Origin: Harmonia axyridis
Lineage: Eukaryota; Arthropoda; Insecta; Coleoptera; Coccinellidae
Assembly (NCBI RefSeq): GCF_914767665.1
Contig: NC_059505.1
Location: 43,583,506-43,647,505, forward strand
Length of the DNA: 64,000 bases
Direction: 5' to 3'
In this document: in pieces, positions 30,640 through 43,260 of the stretch
Layout: the number at the start of each line of letters is the position of its first letter
How positions within the stretch are numbered: the stretch's first letter is position 1
Position numbers and translations under genes: made by a program
Notes under the pieces: model-generated
The model's database searches: none
The model's input: only the letters and a program-made list of their open reading frames with translations
What the model was told of the DNA's origin: nothing

Positions 30640-32036
30640 GTATCTAATCTAAATAGAGTGAGTAAACGCAATTTTTACATGTACCCAACATGGTTAGATT
30701 ACGTTGTCGGATTGTGATATATTTTCAAATCCACAATTTTACTATATCGTTATGAATTTATGTTATTTTGAATGAAATATATTTATTTGAGTGATTCCCG
30801 ATTAAATATGCAAATTTGAATATTTGGAATCCGATATTTTTCCTAATTGTCGAATTTATAATAAGCAGAATATTTATTATTTTCTGTATCTACCTGCTGA
30901 AATCCAAGGTTTGGCAACTTTTGCTCTCCTAGTGTCATCGGTTGTTTCTCGTCGTTTGGCGCGCTTAAAGTTTGTTTTCTGAATGTTTGATATATTTAGG
31001 TATTTATTTCAATATATTTTGAGTTAATATGAAACGTTGGTTCACTAAGGGATATAAGAAGTGCGTTCTTTGTGGAGAAACTCGCGAATTGACTAAAATA
31101 TCTTATCACTGATATGTTTTCATTTCCGCGCGCTTCATGTCAAATTTGATAGTTCATGTTGGAGACAAAATTTGATTAGAAATGCTATGCGATGAAATAT
31201 AAAATAACGAATCTAGCGAACAACTGTACGAACCACAGATTTTCAGTGATTAATTCCAACCTTCAACAAGAAATTCCTTTGAACGATCGCATTTCTATCA
31301 AGAATGCAAATTGCACATCTCATACCACGGTGCTGCTAATGGTTCGATTGTTAACAAGAAATTGCTTCTTGTACGCTTACTAGACAACGGATGAAATTGA
31401 CCACAGCTGAGAATAATGAAAGTAGGCGAGCCAACAGATTTGTCCCGTTTATTTTCAATCCTATTGAATGAACTTCCAGAAGAGATTATGTGCGAAAACT
31501 AGAGATGATGCAACTCAAATTGAAGAAACTCAGCAGATGCCAGAAGACAGCTGATGAGGAGACGAATACTCTATTTCTTTCCCATGTCTATTTTTGATAC
31601 AAACAGAGTACACGTGGAATACTAGATTAATAAAAGCAGAGAATATACAAGACATGAACGTTAAACTAAGTTAAGTTCGGCCATAGAACCTCAACCTCTT
31701 CATTCTCAATTCTTGTCCTTGCATTTATAGAAAATCATATATTATTATACAAATTATATAATAGTAAAGAAATGAATGTAATAAATATAGCAAAGTGATA
31801 GTATCAGATGAATAAGATAAACGTAAATAATTATACAAACAAAGCAAAATAATAAAAGTGAAGATATTTGGGTAGGCAACCCAAAAGACATATTGGAGAA
31901 TTGTGAGTAATATACAATTCTCCAACAATAATATACATCCATAACGATATAGTAAAATCTCACAATTCGACAACGTAATCTAACCATGTTGGGGACATGT
32001 AAAAATTGTGTATTCTTCCTCTTCTATGTTCATTAC
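30640..32036 (+). mobile_element. Longest P-like (THAP) element, ~1.4 kb, decayed
   Basis: Left subterminal (tacccaacatggttagatta and onward) matches the four short P-like copies, and the right end carries the same terminal sequence inverted (atgttcattactc). From about 31029 it reads MKRWFTKGYKKCVLCGETRE with a CxxC as in THAP zinc fingers. Broken frames follow, including a helix-like stretch KLKKLSRCQKTADEETN near 31520-31560. Many stops; no active transposase. P-element transposases start with a THAP domain, hence the assignment. Confidence 0.65.
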
Positions 32037-33597
32037 TCAACCACTTTTTATCTGTTTTGCATGGCATAACTCAAATTAGAAATTACAACAGTAAATAGCA
32101 GCTTGTAATAATTTCATTTTACCGAAAATGTTAAAACTACTCATGAACAAAACTTAAGGATAACCTCATTCTAATAAAGTCAGGTATTGCAGCTCTGTAA
32201 TAAGCTCTGAAACAAGCGTCACAAAAAAGTGTATATAGTGCCTAATACGTCAGAAATCAACCCAGAAATAGTCCTAGTGTGACTCACGAAAAAAGCCTAG
32301 TGTGACACGGGACTAACACGTCTCTAGAGGGTGCTGATAACACTCAATTCCAAGACGAGTACGTCCGATATAAATCAGGTCAACTAGATGGCCGTTTCCA
32401 TCTCCATTCCCATATGGATATAATATCCGATTCGGACGGTCTTGCATAACGACACAATCGAGAGCCATATACCGATTAAAAAAAAAAAAGGAAAGTGACA
32501 TATAGGGTCAGCAAACTCCGTCCGTACCACGTTCGGCAAAAGTGAAATCCTTTGAACTTGACCGTCGATTTTGAGCGATCTGCAAGGAGCGTATTGCCGG
32601 TGTTGGGACTTGTGACGAAACCTTGCCCAAAATGGATCTAGATCTAGAGTGAAAGTGACAGTCGAAGATCTAAGAGTGCCGTGCGAAGATTTATAGAGAC
32701 GTGGTTCATCGAAGAGAAAGGTTCTGATTAAAATGAGAATTATTCATAATGAAATATGTATTTCCTAGGAAAAAAAGGCTTTCAAATTTGCACAGTTTTT
32801 CTAAATCATTGAAACATCAGCCAGTACTATTTGATTTGATGCATTGAAAGTATTTTTTCCGCTATTTCAATATTTGGAATCGAATCTTTTTGAAGATAGC
32901 TACCGAATGTTTTTTATCACTTTTTCAGAAGAAATTATATTTCTAATTACGTATCTGGAATTCTGGAAATAATTTTTCCTCTAAAACTAGACTCTTTAAT
33001 GTAATTAGTCTTACAAAATATCACAAGAATCGGCTGACTCTTTTGAAACTCCTGTATTTCGAAAACGAGAGTCCTGATATGATTTGAATACCATATCATA
33101 TCAGCAAATTTGAGTAGAATAGCGAAAAATAAAAGTAATGAGATGCTAAACCGAGAAAGATATGGTGAAAAATATTAACTTTCACAACATTTAACTAAAT
33201 TATACTCATCTGAGAAGACCGAAAGATTGTCGAGTCAGTAAAAAGTCTAAACGTAGTCTATGTATCCGCTATCTGGTCTATTTAAATTATGAATTCAGTC
33301 ATTCAAGGGAGGCGTTCTCGAAATCACCCAATAAAGTCTGCACCTCCTCATTACACTGCCCAGTTTATCCAATTAACTCCGTAATTATACAGGGCGTTGA
33401 AACAGGAACAAAAAGACACAAGTCGGCGGCGTACCTAATGCTGAGAACGTTAACCTGAACAGACTCGGAGAAGATTTAATCATGAATAAAACCATCGAGA
33501 GTTTATTTTGTTATAAACAGTCATTTTGAGGACAAAATATATAGTAGGTATATTGTAAAGAAATAAACTATATTTCAGAGATTGTTGAGATTGCGAT
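32037..33597. other. Unannotated AT-rich DNA
   Basis: No convincing gene. Moderately GC-rich islets at 32330-32470 and 32520-32720 have short open frames without homology I recognise; one could be a SINE-like sequence. Confidence 0.35.
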
Positions 33598-34435
33598 TAG
33601 GGATTCACGGCTTGGCTTGATTTTCAAGCTACTTGGTTTGAGCTTGACTTGAAATCAACTCAAGTTCAAGCCAAATAGTTTTTCAATCTCAAGTCAAGTC
33701 AAGCATTTATTTATCAAGTACTTGAATCATATCGAGCTACTTGATGTTTAGCAGTTTTATTGTGTAGTGTCACATCAATGGAAAAAATGATGAAATGACA
33801 AGGAACTTATTGTATAAAAGAACCGAAAATATCATTTTTTTTGAATAAAACATAAATTAAATCACTATAAATTATAACAAAATGAAAAATAATGAAAAAA
33901 TAAAGTTTGTTAATATTGAGGAACCTCCAGGCTTTGTTTGATTTCATAATTTTTCATCTAGTATCCAAGACACATGAGGCATCTTATAGATTTGTCGGCT
34001 AACCTATTGCGGGTTTTTGTAACTGCAAGAGCAGATCTGGAAAATTGTCTTTCAACAGAAGCTGAAGATGCCGGCGTTGATAAAAAACCTTGGTCAATTT
34101 GGCCAAGTTTTGAAAGACATTTCTGAAACTACCAAAATCTACCAATAGATTCCATATAAATGTATGAAAACTACTAATAAAGTCACACTGGCGAATCCTC
34201 CATTCTCTCGGCGCTCGAAGAATCCCCTTATTTATTCTAAGCGCGCACAAGATTGCAGAAAAATATGCCGTGCGACGCGTGCATATCAAGATCAAGTAAC
34301 ATCAAGTAGTTTGATATCGAATCAAGCAATAAATATCTAAAATCAAGTCAAGTCAGTATGTAATTTTTCACGAGCTTGATTTTCAAGTCAAGTAGTCGGT
34401 TAAAATATCCAGCTACTTGGCTTGATGAATCCCTA
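33598..34435 (-). mobile_element. hAT-like element, copy B, with both ends
   Basis: Starts tagggattca and ends gaatcccta, an inverted pair. Subterminal arrays of tcaagctacttg and related words follow on both sides. The interior on the minus strand is the same transposase C-terminal remnant as in copies A and C, with frame breaks. I could not see a matching 8-bp target duplication. Confidence 0.7.
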
Positions 34436-37400
34436 GAGTTAAATCACAAGATCTTATAAACATGTGTGTTGTTGGCCAATTGTGATAACTACAAGCTTTT
34501 CTTGCAAAAGTAAATTAGTATCTGAGATATTTTAGTTACACTATACAGTCATTTTTGAAAAGTATCTGAGATGCTTGCTGCTTTAAGCCAAAAAATAAAA
34601 CAAATTAAGAAACCTAGTTACCATAAAGTGACTGAGATCAATTAAAACAAAATAAATCATACGTTGATTTAATTTTTCTACATTTTCAAATCCACTAAAT
34701 TCATAAGGCAATAGCTGAGTTATGGAAATCACCGATCATTAAAGTCTTCCGAAGTTTTTATCCTATGTTTGCACCCAAACCTACGACACACATGTTTTTA
34801 ACAAACCGGATCATTTTATATGTAGAGCGAAGCTGTTGAACCGTCGGACAAGTTCAAGGTCGGGTTTCCCAAAAGCCATCATTATCGATGAAAGTCATGT
34901 CGGGAATTCCCACTATGAGATCGATTCTACCTGGTCAAGATTCGTCTATATGAGATGAGTCACCTTTCTTTGTTTACGTCTTCACTCATCAACTAAGCCA
35001 CACTTAGTGGTTAGTTTTGACATTCCAACGGTTATCTTTTCTTGAGTGGCTGTAACTTATAGGGTTTTAATCGTGGCGTTTCTTGGAATACCTACGAATT
35101 TTGACAGTTATGTATTCCATTGGAATTTTCACAGATATAATAAGTTATGAACACCCTTTAATTAAATCTTGTTATTAAATTGGAGAAAAACACCTGCTGT
35201 AAGGAGTTTTCAGTGCTCAGTCATTCATTCGGTATTGGATACCACAGAACTATGTATCATATGAGATACGAATACTTTGCATATATGTAAAAACCAAATT
35301 TCAACCTAGACAGGTCTAGTATTTTCCGATATCAAAATGAAACTTCTTATTGGAAAATCCAGGGTTTCTATATCTATATCCTTTTATTTTTTGCCTAAAA
35401 GTAGATAAAAAAAACTACACATATTATATTGTAACTAAAGTATCTTAGATACTTCACCTGTCAAGTTATGAATGATTAAAGTCCCATTTAATTTATGAAG
35501 GAATGGAAAAAGTAACTTGAGATAAGTTTTTCAATTACTATTTCAAAAGAATAACTAACTAGATACTTTTCAAAAGTCTCTACTACACCTTTGATTTTAT
35601 TTGAGTAATTAAATATCTACTGTACTGATAACTTTTACGAATGCCTTCTTCAAAGTTACGTTATATGTCCCTGTAACGTACCTACTACGTTAAAACATCA
35701 ATCCATAACGTTCTACCAGTAATGACTAATCTACAATTTCAAATGATGCTGTTACATATTACAAAATAGTTATTATCTCTGGCGTCATTTCAAGTGTCTG
35801 ACCTGCAATTCGAGTCAGCAATTTAATTTGCAACACTCATTTCGCCGAAGTTATCTCAGATTTTGTCTGAATCGTTAAATTAACAGAAGAATGGTCTCAG
35901 CTAAAAGTAACGTGGACTTAATCATAATAATAATATCAAAAACCGAAGAATGTCTATTCATTTTCAACAAAAAAATTAGGCTGTTAGTGTTATCACTGTG
36001 TATTGGTTGACTACTGATAAATTAGATGCCGAATTTTAAATCTTACAAATTCAATTGAACAATGAAAATTATATATGTTTATATTATCACCTGTTTTCAG
36101 TCGATAAGAGAGAATTTTTAACGAAGAATAGTGTCAATTAAAAGATGGGTATAGACTTTATTATAACAATAATATTAGAAACTGAAGAATGTCTATTGAT
36201 TTTCAATAAAAAAAATTAAGCCGGTATAGTGTTATTATTGTGTATTGGTACTAACTAATTATATTTCGAATTTTAAATCTTTTGACAGAAATAATGTGAA
36301 TTATACAGGGTCTTTATAAATGATTGTAATATCGTAGCGGCCTTTGAAATATGCTTTTTACTAACATTGGCAACTATACCATATGATAAAATTTCGATAT
36401 TGACAATAATAATTTGAATATTGTAAATTTTTATTGGAATTTTGTGAAATCTCTGGTTCCAAAACCTCGATAACTATTTATATTAAAAATATTTCAAAGG
36501 CAACTATAACATTAATCATTGAATAAAAATTCTATATTATATGTCAGCATAATACCATTTAGAATGACCTGTCTCAATCAATAAAGACATAAAAGAGAAT
36601 TTTCATCGACTATATTGAAATGAAACTTAAAAATGTGTTCAAAAATGTATTGATAATTGGCACATCCAATGGTGATATTTATAAAACGGTCCAGTTTGAA
36701 GGCAATACAAAAAATTTTGATGAATAAAATATAAATATTTGATTGCTGATGAGAAAGTAGTACTTCTTGAAGTGAGAAAAGGTTTTATTGTCATGAACAC
36801 ATGCTTTCAAAACCTATGTATCAGTCGATTTCAGTATCGAAAGGTGAGAAGTTATACTTTCGAATACATACGAAAAATAATACATACACTAATCAAACAA
36901 ATAAATAACAAATTGAAATTTCCCAAACCAAATATCGTAAATGAACCTTACATCGTCGTAATTTTCGTCCGATTCCAAAATGGTCTCTATATTGGCACTG
37001 TGTCTGTATATCCTCAACATTTCAAAGGTAGCACAATTCCAAATTTCATACCGTACGTCACAAAAGCAACGGGAACAACACAAAACTGAAATAGAATCCA
37101 CGTATATGCCATACCTATCATCCGCTGCCACTGAACTGAACGCAAGAATTTCTACCTGAGCATTACAGATTTGAAAGTTGGAGAAAATGAGATGAAGATA
37201 TACATTTTATATTTTTATAATTATATTTATGCAATTCGAACAGGCAATTGAAGAGAGAGATGGACCGACACGTGCTGGTGATTAATTGTTCAACGATTAA
37301 TTTATTGCTAATAATCCAGGTTTATAGTTTGTTTCTGATTTTCTACTAGCGAGCGGTGGTGCCATCTGTATTTTAGAATCGGGGTTTTCTCGGAACTCAT

Positions 37401-37713
37401 TGACAGATTTTATTGTCGAAGATAAATGGAAAGGTTCATTAATTTTACAAAGGGATTTTTGTTTCATAAAATTCCAGGTAACGTTTTATCAAAAACGTTT
37501 TGGAAATTTATACGTTATATCACGAACTTAATGGGTATAGCTATCAAAATATTTTGGATATGATTCTGTTTGGAAAATAAAAGAATGAATAATAATTAAT
37601 GTACAATTTCCAGAAAATCAAGCTACAATTAAAAAAATAGTTGCTTAAATCAGCAAGAGGGTTTTAGAGAAAAAGAACTACAAACTTCCAAAATAGAACA
37701 AACAGAAAATAAC
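34436..37713. other. Unannotated AT-rich DNA with repeat traces
   Basis: No convincing gene. A terminal fragment of the Tc1-like family lies at 35318-35366 (aaacttcttattggaaaatc). Two similar ~130-bp stretches occur at 35930-36050 and 36150-36270 (ccgaagaatgtctatt / ctgaagaatgtctatt), a diverged direct duplication. A tatacagggtc tip occurs at 36304. Confidence 0.4.
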
Positions 37714-38650
37714 GGGTGTTTTTTTTCGAGGTATATAACTTTAAGTGGGCATTACTGTTCAAGATGGCAACCGATTTAACAGCTGTCAAGTGATTTATTC
37801 TCAGTTTGGTTTGGCAATTCATCATGAATAGACTCACGCCTGAACAACGCTTGCAAATAGTGCAATTTCATTTCGAAAATAATGGTTCTGTGCGGAATAC
37901 GTATCGCGCACTACGTCCATTTTATTTTGTTCAGCGATGAAGCGCACTTCTGGTTGAATGGCTACGTCAACAAACAAAACTGCCGCATTTGGAGTGAAGC
38001 TAATCCTCAAGTGTATGTCGAAACGTCGTTACATCCAGAAAAACTGACTGTTTGGTGCGCTTTATGGGCTGGTGGAATCATTGGTCCGTACTTCTTCAAA
38101 AACATTGATGGCCAGAACGTTACAGTCAATGGTGATCGGTATAAAGCCGTGATTACTAATTTTTTCATTCCTGAATTGAACAACCATGATGTCCAGGAGC
38201 TATGATTCCAACGAGACGGTGCAACATGTCACACAGCTCGTGCCACAATCGATTTATTGAAAGACACGTTTGGTGACCGCCTAATTTCACGTTTTGGACA
38301 TGTGAATTGGCCTCCAAGATCTTGTGATTTAACACCGCTAGACTACTTTCTGTGGGGATATGTAAAGTCATTGGTCTATGCGGATAAGCCACAAACCCTT
38401 GACCATTTGGAAGACAACATTCGCCGTGTTATTGCCGATATACGGCCACAAATGTTGGAAAAAGTCATCGAAAATTGGACGTCCAGATTGGACTATATCC
38501 GAGCCAGCCGTGGCGGTCATATGCCAGAAATCATATTTAAAATGTAATGCCACAAGATTATCTTGCGGATAAATAAAATTCATGTCAATCGAATAATCCA
38601 TCGTTGTTTTATTGCAATCTAAAGTTCTATAGCTCTAAAAAAAACACCCT
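37714..38650 (+). mobile_element. Mariner-like deletion derivative, copy 1
   Basis: 937 bp, with tips gggtgttttttttcgag and aaaaaaaacaccct. Encodes the N-terminus MNRLTPEQRLQIVQF (ATG 37824). It then jumps after RALRPF to the catalytic half FSDEAHFWLNGYVNKQNC, with a DGATCHTA block, TPLDYFLWGYVKSLVY and the end GGHMPEIIFKM. A stop interrupts it at 38203. The middle of the transposase is deleted. Confidence 0.85.
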
Positions 38651-40005
38651 ATACTTGTTAGTTGATAGTATAACCACAATTAGAGACAAGAATGTCTAGA
38701 GTTTTTTTTTCACACTAATTTTATTGGAAAAATGAGAAAAATAAACAATAGTATTTAATTGTTAAACTATCACAGTCTTTTGGGTAGGTATAACTCTGCT
38801 TGGGAAATTTTTGAATGCTCATAATAATAATTTCAAGTGAAAAAAATAAAAATAACTCTTTGAGATAGCAGTATTCCAAACACTTTTAGAATAGTTTATT
38901 TTCGAGTAACATAAAAACTTTTATTATGGGAAATTGTTTCGTACGAACATTTGTCAAACAAAAACACTCCTGGTATTCTGTCATCACGTGACACTTAATC
39001 ACCATATTCAACATTATCTGCTGCGAAAATCTCCTTGAACGAACGCTATCCCATTGCAATTAAACAATCAAAACGTGCTCGACAACGTTATTTCGTATGC
39101 AAATGAAAATTTGCAATACATCAGTTCTGTCTGTTCCCAAGCTTGGTTTCCTAGAGATCAATCTAAATTCTAGATTAACCATCCTAATGCTGGACCAGAA
39201 ATTGGAAAGCCGCCTCTTCCGTTCTAAGGAAGAAGAAGAACAATCATCGAGACCATAGAAAAAAACACGGACGGAAGTTCTATGATCGAGTTAGGATCGC
39301 GATAATTCCTTTTACATCGTGATTTATCGTTTTGCAAAGCGAGCAAACTCTGCGCAATCCGAGTGGTTTTCTACACGCTCGGACGATCACAGAATTCTGT
39401 TCCATAAACCCAATTTATCTTGATCGCTAAGGCCTTTCGGTGACGCGTTATCTGTGCCATTAGATAAGTGGAGGCCGTAATGGAGGAAGAATGTAAAATA
39501 CGCCCTGTCAATTGACAAGTAAAGAATGCCGCTCAATACCTGAAAATCCTCGAAATAGTAGAAGATACGTGTTTTTTTCAAGAGCACGTAACGTGGGTCC
39601 GAGTTTTTGTTGCTTGTTTTGTCACGAATTTGGATTCTTTGAACGGTCACGTGTTAAATTGCGGTGGTAATGTTGGTATCCTTCGTTTCGTAGAAAAATG
39701 GTTAAATTTGAGGATGAATTAGCTGGTTGAGTATGAGGATTTTGACGTTTTAGAAATTTCTTGTGGTAAAATTCATCATGATTCCTTGGAAATAGTTTTA
39801 TTGTTATGAAGTGAGTATTTACTGAATTCTAAACTCTTACTGGTGATCTTATACTTCTAAGATCCTGGAAGCTACTGTCTCCATAGAGTATTGAGAAAAA
39901 CAATTTGTTTTGCAACTTTCTGCATCTCAACAGGCTCATATTTTTTTTTTGTAAAATTCAGATATATCAGATTTCACTAAAATTTTGTGTGTTGTTAGAG
40001 TTGAT
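38651..40005. other. Unannotated DNA
   Basis: AT-rich first half; 38940-39700 is less AT-rich and could hold regulatory sequence, but no motif or exon is recognised. Confidence 0.35.
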
Positions 40006-40595
40006 CATAGTGTAATAAACATAAATAGAGGGAGTTTACGCTATTTTTACATGTATCCAACATGGTTAGATTACGTTGTCGGATTGTGATATATTTTCAA
40101 ATCCTTAATTTCACTATATCGTTATGAATGTATGTTATATTGAATGAAATATATTTATTTGAGTGATTTCCGATTAAATATGCAAATTTGAATATTTGGA
40201 ATCCGATATTCTTCCTAATTGTTGAATTTATGATAAGCAGAATATTTATTATTTTCTGTATCTACCTGCTGAAATCCAAGATTTGGCAACTTTTGCTCTC
40301 CTAGTGTCATCGATTGTTTCACGTCGTTTGGCGCGCTTGAAGTTTGTTTTCTGAATTTCTGATATATTTAGGGATTTATTTCAATATATTTTGAGTTAAT
40401 TTGAAACGTTGATTCACTATGGGACATAAGAAGTGCGTTCTTTGTGGAAAAACTCGCGAATTGAGTGAAATATCGTATCACTGATATGTTTTCATTTTCG
40501 CGCGTTTCATGTCAAATTTGATAGTTGACGTTGGGGACAAAATTCGCTTACTGAAAATGATATATGCTCCCTCTATCTATGTTTATTACTTTGAG
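40006..40595 (+). mobile_element. P-like MITE with THAP-like start, copy 1
   Basis: 590 bp with terminal inverted repeats (taataaacataaatagaggg / ccctctatctatgtttatta) and flanking 8-bp duplications gagttgat (39998-40005) and gagttggt (40596-40603). Interior encodes GHKKCVLCGKTRELSEISYH, followed at once by a stop. Confidence 0.85.
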
Positions 40596-40800
40596 GAGTT
40601 GGTGGATAAAGTGAATTTCACACTAAAAAATTCAATCAAATTTTTCTGAACCATAGAATATCTGTCTACTGACTATTACACGAATGTGAACAAGAGCGCG
40701 AAAGCTCCCGAATCCTTATTTTACTACAGACTTTCTGTCATTTTTTCACCAAAAAACGTCGATGGAAATATATGCTCATTCTCGTGTATAAAGTTCTTAC

Positions 40801-41013
40801 CGACTGATGGCACTTTTCGCTAGAGCTTCTCTGACTGCTCGGTCTGGTGATGGATATCCTAGTGGTGGACCTTCCGCAGAGGTTCCTCTGCAACTTTTCT
40901 ACGTTGTAGGTGTGCCGCCATCCAAACAGTTGCACAAGCTTTTCCGCCACCTCTGTGCATTTTGGACCAGCGTTGATCGTCTGACATGCGTCGAACATTT
41001 CACATCACAGCGC
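40801..41013 (-). CDS. Candidate orphan exon, weak
   Basis: Minus-strand frame beginning MFDACQTINAGP and continuing KLVQLFGWRHTYNVEKLQ. It is bounded by a plausible acceptor (atcttcag, 41014-41015) and donor (CAGTCG|gtaaga). It ends in phase 0, as the first visible bazooka exon would require. The sequence does not resemble the Par-3 N-terminus or any family I know. It could be a noncoding exon or chance. Confidence 0.25.
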
Positions 41014-41248
41014 TGAAGATGATCGAAGGATAAGTTGCGAAACTTTTGGATTGCGCTGTGTTCGGATTGCGAGCTCTGTATGTATAGTCGGCGAAAATTG
41101 CATTTTCAAACGAATCTACATAATATATTTTCCGAAGAAAAATCGTATTTAAACTATTGAATTCGGACATATGCAACTTTAGAATGTGAAAATCCCAGAA
41201 TAAAATTATAATTTTAATCTTCTTTCCAATGCCGAACAATTTTTCTGA

Positions 41249-41895
41249 TCAAATTGTAGTCCCACCCTATTCTATGATCAGTAACTTACATAATATATGT
41301 CAAACTGACCTACCTAACCTATGATCTGCAACTTGACATCAATACGCTCTGTTAGTGTGACGTCACACACCGCCATTTTAGTTCTCCTGTCAGTGTTCGG
41401 AATCCAAACAAATAAATTATCATTCAAATTAGTACGGTGTCGTTGAAGGAATTGGCTTATTTTGATAAATAAGAGTATTTGAGGAACGATTTCAGTATTA
41501 ATTGATAGACAGAAGGAACGAGGTTAATACCAGTAAGTTTGAATCCTGCATCAATCCCCAGATTTTGTAAAAAGCCGTGTTTATTAGTTGAACTTCAAGT
41601 TCGAACTTACCGGCATTAATCTTGTGCCTTCTGTCTATCAATTAATGGTAAAATCGTTCCTTGAATAATCTTATTTATCAAAATAAGCCAATTTCTTCAA
41701 CGACAACGTACTAATTTGAATGACAATTTGTTTGTTTGGATTCCGAACACTGACAGGAGAACTAAAATGGCGGTGTGTGACGTCATCACTAATAGAGCGT
41801 ATTACTTGTCAAATTGTTGTCCCATCCTATTCTATGATCAGTAACTATATGCCAAACTGACCTACCTAACCTATAATCTGCAACTCGACATTAAT
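41249..41895. repeat. ~85-bp direct repeats flanking a MITE
   Basis: The sequence at 41249-41342 (cctattctatgatcagtaac, then aacctatgatctgcaac) recurs at 41809-41895 directly on the other side of the foldback MITE, with about 85-90% agreement. Confidence 0.7.
41342..41802. mobile_element. Foldback MITE, copy 2 (461 bp)
   Basis: Nearly identical to 16393-16855: the same tips, the TGACGTCA octamers, and the tail-to-tail centre. Confidence 0.85.
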
Positions 41896-42294
41896 TGTCA
41901 AAGTCCGATAACCCTTAAAAATGTACATATATCCTGACGTCAGATGATATTTTTTTTTGGATATTTTGGATGTGAATCCTACAAATCAAAGAAACCAAGA
42001 GACAAACATAAGAACTAGTAGGTATAGGAGATTGAGGCTTCAAGTCGAAACCAAGCAAAAGATTACTGAGATTCTAAGATTTTTAATCGTAGTCTGAGAT
42101 GACTAGATTGAAACTCATTAAAATTCATTGAGAACGCTTCATTTCAACGCCGACTCAAAATCTACCACCTTGAAACCTCTGAAGATGACTACCGAAAAAT
42201 ATAGATGAAACGTCAGGTCAAAAACCAACTAGATTACTATTGAAAATCTGGCTGTGAAAGACTTCATCATTATAAAGGGTTCTTCAATAAGTAT

Positions 42295-42735
42295 TATACA
42301 ATTTAAAATGGTTTTGATGGCAACACTGTGTTCTATTTCTTGACATTTCTTATGTCATTTATGTTCAGTAGATGTCATTTAATCATCGAAATTGTCAAAT
42401 AGTTTCATCAAAATCAGTGTTTATTTGTAAATACTGAGATAAATTCAATGAATATTCCTGGACAATATAATTCACTTAAGAGACACACTATATGTCGCAT
42501 TGTTGACAAATCTGTTAGCTGTATAACTTTCAAATTTGTCGACAATACGACGAATACCGAGTTGATTAAATAAATAATGTAGTCCATGAATTCTTCGTAA
42601 ATTTCTCTCAGTATTCGAGCACTGAATTTGATAAAACAATTCAACAATCGACAACATAACCTATTAAACACAAATGACATTAGAAATGTCAAAGAATAGA
42701 CAATGTTGCCATTATAACATAACCATTTCAAATTG
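42295..42735 (-). mobile_element. Foldback of a mariner/Tc1-type 5' end
   Basis: Both sides carry inverted copies of the same element start (aaaatggttttgatggcaac on the left). The minus-strand copy is readable as MLSIVELFYQIQCS and later RRIVDKFES, the helix-turn-helix part of a mariner/Tc1-type transposase. No catalytic part. Confidence 0.6.
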
Positions 42736-42779
42736 CATCATTCATATCGGACAATCTTCTACAAAGCAAGATAAGACCA

Positions 42780-43260
42780 ACATTGACATAATCTTCACTA
42801 TGGATGTCAGCAACCGGCAATTTCAGGGACGCCAATCGTCGGAATAAAAATCCCTACAGCCTCCGGATTGGAATTACGGCTCCATCATTCCAATCGAGTG
42901 AAAGGTCCAGTTATTTCCCAGGTTTATAGACTCTCTGGATAGTCTCGCGTATTTTAAAACAAAACGCATTCCTGCATCAGTGTAATACCGTTGGACTGTG
43001 AGCGTTTTTTTTTTTAAAGAGATGAATCGCAATACTCCGCCATTGTGACCAGACAATGTTGCAAATCTGCATTTCAGCTTGTGAGGTGTGCGCTCGTGCG
43101 TAACTTCATTAGTGGATGGAAGTGCGTGCAGGGAGAGAATATCTGATGATCCGGTGCACAATTGGATGTATTGTGTCGGGTCACGTATAAGTTGGCCACC
43201 TCGAACACCCGATTTTATACCAATTGAGCACGTTAAAAAAAAAGTAAAGATTCGAATCAT
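42780..43260 (+). pseudogene. Tc1-like transposase relic
   Basis: Plus-strand fragments include SWPPRTPDFIPIEHV near 43190-43230, the third catalytic Asp region of Tc1-type transposases (usual form WPARSPDLNPIEHVW). Upstream only broken frames. Confidence 0.55.

Noticed and set aside
31725..31987. Hydrophobic Tyr/Ile/Leu-rich minus-strand frames resembling a small membrane protein
   Set aside because: They lie at the AT-rich end of the P-like element and show the composition expected by chance.
32313..32501. Minus-strand frame with RILYPYGNGDGNGHLVDLI, vaguely like the Par-3 N-terminus
   Set aside because: Does not start MKVTVCFG, has no matching splice donor and continues to a stop; the likeness is a few residues only.
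32649..32700. Plus-strand words KVTVEDLRVPCEDL, similar to the start of Par-3
   Set aside because: Wrong strand for bazooka, no ATG, immediate stop and missing residues; taken as coincidence.
36739..37089. 116-residue plus-strand frame
   Set aside because: AT-rich composition, no domain, no splice or poly(A) context; probably chance.
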